In this document: positions 45,085 through 53,115 of the stretch, piece by piece
Layout of the letters: each line of letters starts with the position of its first letter
Position numbering within the stretch: position 1 is the first letter of the stretch
Assembly (NCBI GenBank): GCA_003298465.1
Contig: QNGA01000015.1
Location: 11,244-75,243 of the forward strand
DNA: 64,000 nt
Source: a halophilic archaeon
Lineage (GTDB): Archaea; Halobacteriota; Halobacteria; Halobacteriales; Haladaptataceae
Direction: 5' to 3'
Made by a program: the position numbers and the translations under genes
The notes under the pieces: model-generated
Seen by the model: only the letters and a program-made list of their open reading frames with translations
Told to the model about the DNA's origin: nothing
Databases searched by the model: none

Positions 45085-46509
45085 ATGAGCTTAGACCAAG
45101 AGTCTGAGACTCCAGAAGACGTAATAGACAAGTTGGTCGAACAAGGCCACGCAGCAATGGAGAAAATACGAAGCTACGATCAAGAGGAAGTCGACGAGTT
45201 GGTCCAAGCAGCCGCTTGGGCCATCTACAATGATGAAAAGGCAAGAAGGATCTCAGAAGTTGCTGTAGAAACCACCGGCTTCGGAAATGTAGAAGACAAA
45301 ATTAGTAAAAAAAAGCGAAAGACGCTCGGTACACTCAACGATATTCTCGATGAACCGTCTGTCGGGGTAATCAACGTAGACAAAGAGAAAGGCATTACAG
45401 AAATTGCGAAACCAGTTGGTATTGTTGGAGCCGTCATTCCATCAACTAATCCCGGAGCGACACCGGCAAACCTCGCTATGATGGCGCTGAAAGGACGGAA
45501 TGCAATCATTCTCTCCCCGTCACCAAGCGGGCGCGAGGTATGTGAGCTCGTCACCGAGTCCATCCGAGAAGAACTTGACAAAGTTGGTGCTCCACAAAGC
45601 CTCGTTCAGATGGTACCCCCACCCGTCAACAAGGACAAAACGTATACACTGATGGATAAAGTCAACCTGCTTCAGGTGACTGGTTCGTCGAACAACGTCC
45701 AACGGGGACAAAAATCCGGCACACCTAACTACTGCGTTGGGGAGGGGAATGTTGTTTCCGTAGTCGATAGTTCAGCAGACCTCGAAAAAGCAGCAAATTG
45801 CATTCAAAAAAGCAAGACATTCGACTACGCAACTAGCTGTTCGAGCGACAATTCGGCTGTCATCGTCGAGTCGGTGTACGACGAAATGGTGGAAGCTCTG
45901 AAAGCAGAAGGAGGGTATCTCTGTGATGCTGAGGAACGAGAGAAATTAGAATCCACTATGTTTCCTGAAGGTCATGGTTCCCTCAATAGTGATATAATTG
46001 CGAAACCAGCCGGAGAAATAGCTGAACTAGCCGGTATTGACGATTCAGAGGCGCACGAGGCCGAGTTCCTTATAGTCGAAGGGCAAGGGATTGGAGCTGA
46101 CTACCCCTTATCAGGTGAGAAATTATCTGTCGTGCTCACGCTCTTTGAAGCAGCTGAGTTCGACGATGCGCTCAGTATCACTAGTGAAATCCTCGACTTT
46201 GAGGGCACTGGCCACTCTTGCGCGTTACACACAACCACTGCGGAACACATCGATTCAATTGGGAAGGACGTAGACGTCTGTCGCATCATGGTGAACCAGC
46301 CAACGTGTTATGGTAATGGCGGTGCATTCAATAACGGAATGAACTTCACACTCTCCATGGGGGCAGGAACATGGGGAGACAACCAACTTGATGAGAATCT
46401 AAAATATACTCACTTCATTAACACCACAACAGTTGCCGAAGTTATCGAAGAGAGCATTCCCGACGAAGATGATCTACTCGGTTCATACCAAGAAAAGTAC
46501 GGTGGCTAA
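45085..46509 (+). CDS. sauS: Acylating aldehyde dehydrogenase, SauS-like (sulfoacetaldehyde)
   Basis: 474 residues of the CoA-acylating aldehyde dehydrogenase group (AdhE/EutE/SauS). EIAKPVGIVGAVIPSTNPGA is the NAD-domain signature, and the catalytic cysteine is Cys252 in KTFDYATSCSSDNSAVI. The form ATSCSS fits the sulfoacetaldehyde dehydrogenase SauS better than EutE. In Cupriavidus SauS reduces sulfoacetyl-CoA to sulfoacetaldehyde, the substrate of Xsc, which is encoded next. No bacterial microcompartment genes are present, which argues against ethanolamine or propanediol use. The specificity is inferred mainly from the xsc neighbour. Confidence 0.78.
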   Translation: MSLDQESETPEDVIDKLVEQGHAAMEKIRSYDQEEVDELVQAAAWAIYNDEKARRISEVAVETTGFGNVEDKISKKKRKTLGTLNDILDEPSVGVINVDKEKGITEIAKPVGIVGAVIPSTNPGATPANLAMMALKGRNAIILSPSPSGREVCELVTESIREELDKVGAPQSLVQMVPPPVNKDKTYTLMDKVNLLQVTGSSNNVQRGQKSGTPNYCVGEGNVVSVVDSSADLEKAANCIQKSKTFDYATSCSSDNSAVIVESVYDEMVEALKAEGGYLCDAEEREKLESTMFPEGHGSLNSDIIAKPAGEIAELAGIDDSEAHEAEFLIVEGQGIGADYPLSGEKLSVVLTLFEAAEFDDALSITSEILDFEGTGHSCALHTTTAEHIDSIGKDVDVCRIMVNQPTCYGNGGAFNNGMNFTLSMGAGTWGDNQLDENLKYTHFINTTTVAEVIEESIPDEDDLLGSYQEKYGG

Positions 46510-46857
46510 TCATAGCACTAGGAGTTGGTGATATTCCCTTCTACACTTGCTAGTGATTGCTGGTCGTTGTCTATAGCCGGTTAGTAGAACTGGCTTCGTC
46601 ATCAGACGACTGCTCCCCGATGGATCCGGCTGCAGTTACTGGTGATCCTCATTGAAACCAAGGAGTTATGATTTATTCTCCCACGATGGCTGTAAGTTGG
46701 TTAGACCGAGTCTGTGACTAGTATCACTATTTTCGGAGCTTGATTGGGAGTAGAGGAGGGAACGACCTTGATGACTCGAGACGTTTTCGCATCGGCGTTC
46801 CGATCCGCCCAAACATATAAGAGGGAGTATTCGAAACCATTTGGTGAGTGATAGCGG
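46510..46857. other. Intergenic region with xsc promoter
   Basis: No gene. CATATAAG at 46814-46821 is a likely TATA box; a start of transcription near 46843 would give a short leader containing GGTGAG ahead of the ATG. Confidence 0.45.
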
Positions 46858-48645
46858 ATGTCAGAACAAGAGCCACGAAGTAAGTCAGAGGACGGTCCGA
46901 TTCACGAAAACACGCGAATGACGCCGAGTGAAGCAGTACTCGAGCAATTTGCCGCTGAAGATACCGAAGTCATGTTCGGTATTGTTGGCTCAGCGTTCAT
47001 GGACTTCCTGGACATTATGCCAGAAGCCGGTATACAATACCTTCCTGTCCGCCATGAACAAAATGCAGCCCACATGGCTGACGGCTACGCGCAAGCGCTA
47101 CAAGGTGAAAGACCTGGTGTCTGTGTTGCACAGAACGGACCTGGTGTTACCAACATGGTCACGGGCATCAAAGCAGCACAGCTAAACCATTCACCAGTCA
47201 TCATGCTCTCGCCGACGGCTACCACAGGATCGATTGGAACTGATGGCTTCCAAGAAGCCGATCAGATGTCGATCTTTGAGGACTGCGTCGACTGGCAACA
47301 GCGGCTAGAAAACAAAAGCCGGATTGCAGAATATATCCGTACAGCCCATCGCGAGGCCCTTGCAGAAAATGGACCTGCCCAAATCGACTTCCCACGGGAT
47401 AACCTCTATGGGGAAATCGATGTCGACATTCTCCAGCCACACCAATACCGGCAAACCAATGTCGGCGGTGCCGACGAAGACGACATTGACGAAGCCGTCG
47501 AGATGCTTGCGGAGGCGGACAACCCAGCGATCATCGCTGGCCTTGGAACGATTTACGCGGACGCCGTTGACGAGGTTACAGAGCTAGCTGAGCAGCTAAA
47601 TGCACCGGTTGCAAACTCATATCTGCACAACGATTCATTCCCGATCAGCCATCCGCTGGCTGTCGGTGCACTCGGATATGGTGGTTCGAAGTCGGCGATG
47701 CGGCTACTTTCAGATGCTGATTGTGTTATTGCTGTTGGGAGCCGGTTGAGCGGCTTTGGTTTATTGCCTCAGTATGGGATGGATTGGTTCCCCGAGGATG
47801 CAGACATTATCCAAATCGATAAAGATTCCTCTCAGATTGGCCGGACTACAACGGTTGAGCTTGGGTTGGTCGGCGATGCTGCGAAAACAGTCGATAGCAT
47901 CGCCGAGAAGATCGATGAGTCCTTTGGAGCATCTGATTCACGAGTCGATGAAATCAAGCAGGATTACCTCGACTGGAAGGATGAGCTTGAGGAGATGTCC
48001 GTCTCGGACCAAACCCCGATTCATCCTCGACGGGCGCTACTTGACGTCACTCGTGCGCTCCCTGAGGGAACAATTGTCTCCACAGATATTGGGAATACGT
48101 GCTCGATGGCTAACGCATACCTTGAGTTCGATGAACCAGGTAACTTCCTAGCTGCAGGTACATACGGCAATTGTGGCTTTGCCTATGGTGCTGCTATTGG
48201 AGCTAAAGTCGCCAGACCTGACGCACCTTCCGTTGCGTTCGTTGGCGACGGTGCCTGGGGAATGCAGTCGATGAACGAGGTCATGACCTGCGTTCGTGAA
48301 GGTATCAACGCCAACGCCGTCGTATTTAACAATATGGAGTGGGGAGCCGAAAAGCAGAACCAGTACTGGTTCTACAATGAGCGCTTCGTCGGAACGGATC
48401 TGCCTGAGAACCCTAACTTCGCGGAACTCGCTAGGGATATGGGGGCACATGGTGTGCGTATCGAGGATCCAGACGAGATTACGTCGGCTATAGAGGAGAT
48501 GCTCGAAACCGACCAACCGTCGGTTATTGAGATCATGCAGGACGGTACTGAACTTCTGGAACCCTTCCGGCGAGATGCGCTTGATGATCCTGAGCGGGTT
48601 CTCGAGAAATACCGCCAACCCGGCGATCCCAACCACCAAGAGTAA
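46858..48645 (+). CDS. xsc: Sulfoacetaldehyde acetyltransferase Xsc
   Basis: 595 residues, the size of bacterial Xsc. It is a ThDP enzyme: the catalytic Glu67 lies in VRHEQNAAHMADGYAQA, and the ThDP-Mg motif begins GDGAWGMQSMNE at 463 and ends in NN near 491. Segments specific to Xsc, not to acetolactate synthase, are FGIVGSAFMDFLDIMPEAGI, NDSFPISHPLAVGALGYGGS, EWGAEKQNQYWFYNERFVGT and EPFRRDALDDP. It converts sulfoacetaldehyde and phosphate to acetyl phosphate and sulfite in the cytoplasm. The next gene, pta, uses the acetyl phosphate. This is the key enzyme of the block. Confidence 0.92.
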   Translation: MSEQEPRSKSEDGPIHENTRMTPSEAVLEQFAAEDTEVMFGIVGSAFMDFLDIMPEAGIQYLPVRHEQNAAHMADGYAQALQGERPGVCVAQNGPGVTNMVTGIKAAQLNHSPVIMLSPTATTGSIGTDGFQEADQMSIFEDCVDWQQRLENKSRIAEYIRTAHREALAENGPAQIDFPRDNLYGEIDVDILQPHQYRQTNVGGADEDDIDEAVEMLAEADNPAIIAGLGTIYADAVDEVTELAEQLNAPVANSYLHNDSFPISHPLAVGALGYGGSKSAMRLLSDADCVIAVGSRLSGFGLLPQYGMDWFPEDADIIQIDKDSSQIGRTTTVELGLVGDAAKTVDSIAEKIDESFGASDSRVDEIKQDYLDWKDELEEMSVSDQTPIHPRRALLDVTRALPEGTIVSTDIGNTCSMANAYLEFDEPGNFLAAGTYGNCGFAYGAAIGAKVARPDAPSVAFVGDGAWGMQSMNEVMTCVREGINANAVVFNNMEWGAEKQNQYWFYNERFVGTDLPENPNFAELARDMGAHGVRIEDPDEITSAIEEMLETDQPSVIEIMQDGTELLEPFRRDALDDPERVLEKYRQPGDPNHQE

Positions 48646-48714
48646 TCCATATTTGCAGGGTTTATTTCACCCAAGATTTAGGACTAAGATAGTAATCGAT
48701 TGACAGGTTCATAG

Positions 48715-49785
48715 ATGGTAACCCTACTCAATCAACTCCGTCGTACCGCCGTTGAGGAACAGACACAGATATTGTTCCCAGAAGTACATGATGAGCGTGT
48801 ACTGAAAGCGGCTGGTATTGTGGCGGAAAAAGGAATTGCCCGCCCCGTCCTCCTAGATGCCGACTCAGAGACTGAGCAACTGTGTGAAAACCTTGGGAGA
48901 ACTAGCGGTCAGCTCGAGTTTCGCCAGGTTTCTGACGAAGAACGCACTGAGTACGCCGCAGCCTATGCTGAAATACGTGGTGTAACCCAAAAGCAAGCAG
49001 AGAAAATGGTATCAAGTTCACTGGTCCTTGGTGCCCTATTAGTTCGTTTAGGTGAAGTTGATGGAATGGTCGCTGGAGCTGTCCATCCGACTGCCGAAGT
49101 CGTCGCCGTTGCAAACGGTATTATCGGTCTAGCGTCTGGAGTGGATACAGCTTCTAGTTACTTTCTCATGGTCTTTGAGGATGACTCTATTGGTGAGGAC
49201 GGTGTTTTGCTGTATGCTGACTGTGGGGTGAATATCACTCCATCGCCAAAACAACTAGCCGACGTCAGTGTTGCAACAGCAAAAACTGCCTCTCGGCTGT
49301 TCAACTGGGATCCAAGAATCGCCTTGCTATCGTTTTCGACACATGGCAGTTCACAACATGAAGTCTGTCAGGACGTGTCGAGAGCGGCAGAGTTAGCAGG
49401 TGAACGCGTCGATACTGGCGTTATCGATGGTGAGCTACAGGCTGATGCTGCACTCGTCCCTGATATCGCTGATCGGAAGGTCTCTGAGAGTGGTCAAATT
49501 AAGGGTGATGCCAATATTCTCGTTTTCCCCGATTTGAATGCGGGGAATATCGCATACAAGTTGACTGAGCGATTAGCTGGCGCAAACGCTCTTGGTCCAA
49601 TCCTTCAGGGATATGCGCACCCAGTAAGTGACCTTTCTCGGGGAGCGAGTGTCGACGATATAGTAAAGATTGCTACGATCACCGCTGTGGAAGCGATTCA
49701 GGACCCTTACTCCGGTGGTGATATTATTACGAAAGGGCTTCTGAACAGGCAAGAGTCGGAGGCTGTTGAGGAACAAACCTCGTAG
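48715..49785 (+). CDS. pta: Phosphate acetyltransferase
   Basis: 356 residues, the short Pta form without an N-terminal regulatory domain. DGMVAGAVHPTAEVVAVANG, TPSPKQLADVSVATAKTASR, LLSFSTHGSS and GPILQGYAHPVSDLSRGASV are the family segments. It converts acetyl phosphate and CoA to acetyl-CoA and phosphate. The xsc-pta pair is the standard arrangement in bacterial C2 sulfonate degradation, with 69 bases between them here. Haloarchaea mostly make acetate with an ADP-forming acetyl-CoA synthetase, so a Pta beside Xsc points to import of the whole pathway. Confidence 0.92.
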   Translation: MVTLLNQLRRTAVEEQTQILFPEVHDERVLKAAGIVAEKGIARPVLLDADSETEQLCENLGRTSGQLEFRQVSDEERTEYAAAYAEIRGVTQKQAEKMVSSSLVLGALLVRLGEVDGMVAGAVHPTAEVVAVANGIIGLASGVDTASSYFLMVFEDDSIGEDGVLLYADCGVNITPSPKQLADVSVATAKTASRLFNWDPRIALLSFSTHGSSQHEVCQDVSRAAELAGERVDTGVIDGELQADAALVPDIADRKVSESGQIKGDANILVFPDLNAGNIAYKLTERLAGANALGPILQGYAHPVSDLSRGASVDDIVKIATITAVEAIQDPYSGGDIITKGLLNRQESEAVEEQTS

Positions 49786-49893
49786 TTAGTAGAGAATTGT
49801 AGCATACCAACGAAGGCCCGTTCAATGCTTAGAAGACTGTTTTCAGTTGATTTTGGCTAAAGATTTGTCTTCCCTCCTTGAGCCGCCATAACC

Positions 49894-49904
49894 TTTTTAT
49901 ATAG
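49894..49904 (+). promoter_or_regulatory. TATA box of the CoA-transferase gene
   Basis: TTTTTATATAG is centred about 24 bases before the ATG at 49923, as in leaderless haloarchaeal genes. The gene therefore seems to have its own promoter. Confidence 0.5.
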
Positions 49905-49922
49905 GTTTGGTCTGTATTAGGT

Positions 49923-51110
49923 ATGCAGCAAGCGCTAGAGGGAGTAGACGTTATTGACCTCGGACAGATATACAACGGTGCATACTGTTCGTTGATCCTC
50001 TCATACCTTGGCGCAGATGTCACCAAAGTTGAGCCCCCATTCGGAGAACCTCTCCGTTCTCGGGTTGATGAGGGTGAACCACCAGAACTAGTAATGCTGA
50101 ATTCGTCAAAGGATGGAATTACACTTAATTTGAAATCAGAGCGTGGAAAGGACTTATTCAAGGACCTGGTCCGAGACGCAGATGTATTAGTTGAAAATTA
50201 CGCTGTAGGCACAATGGAAAAGTTTGGTCTCGGATATGATACCCTTTCAGAGGTCAATTCAGAGTTGATTTATGCGCATGGGAGTGGGTTCGGTGAGACA
50301 GGACCGAAAAGCGACCGCCTTGCCATGGACCTAATTGTTCAGGCAGTAGGAGGCGTCATGGATGTCACTGGATTTGCTGATGAAGCACCTGTGAAAACTG
50401 GTATTGCACCTGGGGATTTCCTTGGTGGGATTCATCTTGCTGCTGGCGTTCTCGCGGCATTATACCAACGCGAGCAGACTGGCGAGGGTCAATTTATAGA
50501 AGCGTCGATGTATGATGCGGTGTACCCCTCGCTTCTTTCACAACTGGGTGCCTATTATAAAGAGGAAGATGTTCCCCCGCGAACCGGAAACCGACATAGT
50601 GGCCTAGCTAAATGCCCATACAATGCATATGAAACAACAGATGGATACATTACCATTCTGTGTGCCTCCGACCAACACTGGAAAAAGCTTGTGGATGTGA
50701 TGGGGTGTGAAGATCTTAAAGATGATCCAGAACTCGAAACAAATTTCAAGCGCCTTCAGCACATGGAGGAAGTCGATGCAATAATTGAGGAGTGGACAAA
50801 GGAGCAGACACGTGATGCAGTCGAAGAGACGCTGACTGATGCTGGGGTTCCCTGTGGTGCCGTCCAATCGGTTGAAGAAGTTATTCATGATCCACATCTT
50901 GAGGCCCGAGATATGGTCCAGGTGCTTGATCATCCAGGATTCGAGGATGAGATTCGAGTCCCAGGATCGCCGATTCGGCTTTCAGAATCTGCATCTCCAG
51001 ACGTCACCCCATCTCCGACAAAAGGCGAAGACAACTATACAGTCTTCCAAGAACGGCTTGGACTGACTAAAGAGAAAATTGCGCAGCTTGAAGAAGAGGG
51101 AGTTATCTAA
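49923..51110 (+). CDS. Class III (CaiB/BaiF) CoA-transferase
   Basis: 395 residues. The CaiB/BaiF fold is shown by LSYLGADVTKVEPPFGEPLR, HGSGFGETGPKSDRLAMDLI and EASMYDAVYPSLLSQL; the catalytic aspartate is Asp165 in KTGIAPGDFLGGIHLAAGV. Such enzymes move CoA from one carboxylic acid to another in the cytoplasm. Placed between pta and the sulfite-oxidising genes, it could activate sulfoacetate with acetyl-CoA or succinyl-CoA as donor, feeding the SauS-like enzyme. In bacteria this step is done by ligases, so the role is an inference. Other carboxylates are possible. Confidence 0.88.
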   Translation: MQQALEGVDVIDLGQIYNGAYCSLILSYLGADVTKVEPPFGEPLRSRVDEGEPPELVMLNSSKDGITLNLKSERGKDLFKDLVRDADVLVENYAVGTMEKFGLGYDTLSEVNSELIYAHGSGFGETGPKSDRLAMDLIVQAVGGVMDVTGFADEAPVKTGIAPGDFLGGIHLAAGVLAALYQREQTGEGQFIEASMYDAVYPSLLSQLGAYYKEEDVPPRTGNRHSGLAKCPYNAYETTDGYITILCASDQHWKKLVDVMGCEDLKDDPELETNFKRLQHMEEVDAIIEEWTKEQTRDAVEETLTDAGVPCGAVQSVEEVIHDPHLEARDMVQVLDHPGFEDEIRVPGSPIRLSESASPDVTPSPTKGEDNYTVFQERLGLTKEKIAQLEEEGVI

Positions 51111-51319
51111 CACTCTCGGTTTTTATCGCAAACTCCAGCATTTGCTATCATATTCAGTGGATAGGTTGGAACAGGCGTCGGAAATTCCTTGGAACAGCTT
51201 CCGTCTTTTTCGCGAATTACTATGAGGGATTATAACCGCACCTGAATTGGTGACAGCACTTAGCCAAAAATTACAGGCAAAGTTTAAGTTCCTGTCCACG
51301 TCAGATATTAACAGTCGAG

Positions 51320-53113
51320 GTGGCCAATATCACCAATTACGGTTTCGTCATTGACAATCGGAGGTGCATTGGATGTCATGCGTGTACAGTCGCATGTAAG
51401 ACTGAACACGATGACCCAATCGGTGTGAACAAGACCTGGGTGAAATACATTGAGAAAGGGGATTTCCCGAATACAAATCGGAATTTCTCGGTAATGCGGT
51501 GTAACCACTGCGACGACTCGCCTTGCACCGACGTATGCCCAGTCACTTCGCTTTGGGAGCGCGAAGACGGCATCGTTGACTTCGATCCTGAGCGCTGTAT
51601 CGGATGTAAAGCATGCATGCAAGGTTGTCCCTACGATGCGCTGTACATTGATCCAGAAACATCTACAGCCGCGAAGTGTAATTATTGCTCACACCGAGTT
51701 GATTCGGGGAGAGAACCTGCTTGTGTAACGGTCTGTCCAGAAGATGCTATCCTCGCGGGCGACATGGAAAATCCCAACACAGAAATTACCGAAACTGTCG
51801 CAGACGAGGAGGTTCAGGCCAGAAAACCAGAAAAAGGCACCGAACCCAAACTGTTCTACGTTAACGGCGATGAGGGTTCGATCACCCCTGGTTCAACCGG
51901 CCGCGAGGAACACTACATGTGGTCGGATGCCCCAAACCAAATTGAGACTCAAGGTGCATCTCGGGAGGACTTTGATCTCCAGAAGGCCGCTGAATCACTC
52001 GCCGAGTCGGATGTGTCACTAGCAACTGAAGAGAACGACGGTCAATCGCAAACTCGTGCTGATGGTGGATCGGCGCACGCAAACGGTGGCTGTAGTTGCG
52101 GTGGTGGCTGCGGGTGTGGCGGTAACTGCTCATGTAACTCTGACGATCATGTCACCTCTGACGGGGGCTATAACACGACATCAACAACTGGAACAACGAG
52201 TGAGAAAAAGGACCGAACGAGCAAGGCTTACGAGCTGCTTCATGAAGAGGCGCGCCGAGTATACGATATTGGCGAGAGCCATTACGAATCCTGGGGCTGG
52301 GAGGTCTACTCCTATACGATGACTAAGTCGATTTCGGCAGGTGTTTTCCTGCTCCCAGCACTACTAATGGCGTTCGGAGTTCTTGAGCCGAATGTTACAC
52401 TAATAGGGGTGAGTTCACTTGTTAGCGCAGTGTTCCTTGCTCTGACTGGCGTGCTGCTCATTCTCGACCTCGAACAACCGATGCGGTTCCACTGGGTACT
52501 GTTACGACCTAACTGGAATTCCTGGCTTGTGAAAGGCGCATATATCATCACCGGATTCGGCGCCTTCCTCGGGCTAATGGTGATTGGCTGGCTACTGAAC
52601 GTCACAGCTATTGTGAATCCAGTGATACTACTGGTTGGAGCAGTCTTAGCGGCTGCGACCGGTATTTACACTGCATTTCTGTTTAGCCAATCAAAAGGTC
52701 GAGACCTCTGGCAGAGTCCTGCAATGCCGCTCCACATGCTCGCACAGGCATTCGTTGCGGGAGCGTCCGCTACGACGTTCCTCGGTCTTGGTGGCTTCGA
52801 AGAGCTACTCAGCCCATCACGGGTCACACTAGCTGGTGGATTAGTAATCCATCTCGCACTGGTGGCTTCTGAATTATTCACCCCCCATCAGACCGAAGAC
52901 GCAGAAGAGGCAGCCGCACGTATCGTCCGCGGCCGGTTTAGCACTGCGTTTTGGGCTGGAGGCGTAGCGGTCGGCATCATAGTGCCATTGATTGCCCTGG
53001 GGCTGAGCGCAGCGCCAATTGTGGTCGCGTTAGCTAGTGTGGCAGCGCTCACTGGGTTGTTCGCTTACGAGTATTGCTGGATAATCGCTCCGCAAACCAT
53101 TTCACTTGCATAA
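51320..53113 (+). CDS. SoeB-SoeC-like fusion: 4x[4Fe-4S] ferredoxin plus NrfD/DmsC-type anchor
   Basis: 597 residues. Residues 1-150 hold four [4Fe-4S] motifs (CIGCHACTVAC, CNHCDDSPCTDVC, CIGCKACMQGC and CNYCSHRVDSGREPACVTVC). Residues 160-305 are an acidic linker with a cysteine-rich knot, CSCGGGCGCGGNCSC (258-272). Residues about 330-597 form eight membrane helices of the DmsC/NrfD type. The pair is normally encoded by separate genes (soeB, soeC). It would pass electrons from the molybdenum subunit encoded next to the quinone pool. The start is a GTG at 51320. The downstream ATG lies two bases after the stop. Confidence 0.88.
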   Translation: MANITNYGFVIDNRRCIGCHACTVACKTEHDDPIGVNKTWVKYIEKGDFPNTNRNFSVMRCNHCDDSPCTDVCPVTSLWEREDGIVDFDPERCIGCKACMQGCPYDALYIDPETSTAAKCNYCSHRVDSGREPACVTVCPEDAILAGDMENPNTEITETVADEEVQARKPEKGTEPKLFYVNGDEGSITPGSTGREEHYMWSDAPNQIETQGASREDFDLQKAAESLAESDVSLATEENDGQSQTRADGGSAHANGGCSCGGGCGCGGNCSCNSDDHVTSDGGYNTTSTTGTTSEKKDRTSKAYELLHEEARRVYDIGESHYESWGWEVYSYTMTKSISAGVFLLPALLMAFGVLEPNVTLIGVSSLVSAVFLALTGVLLILDLEQPMRFHWVLLRPNWNSWLVKGAYIITGFGAFLGLMVIGWLLNVTAIVNPVILLVGAVLAAATGIYTAFLFSQSKGRDLWQSPAMPLHMLAQAFVAGASATTFLGLGGFEELLSPSRVTLAGGLVIHLALVASELFTPHQTEDAEEAAARIVRGRFSTAFWAGGVAVGIIVPLIALGLSAAPIVVALASVAALTGLFAYEYCWIIAPQTISLA

Positions 53114-53115
53114 AC

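Noticed and set aside
45085..46509. EutE/PduP-type acetaldehyde dehydrogenase of a microcompartment
   Set aside because: No shell protein, ammonia-lyase or diol dehydratase genes nearby, and the cysteine motif is closer to SauS.
46858..48645. Acetolactate synthase or oxalyl-CoA decarboxylase as identity of the ThDP enzyme
   Set aside because: Xsc-specific segments (NDSFPISHPL, EWGAEKQNQYWF, EPFRRDAL) and the pta neighbour fit Xsc better.
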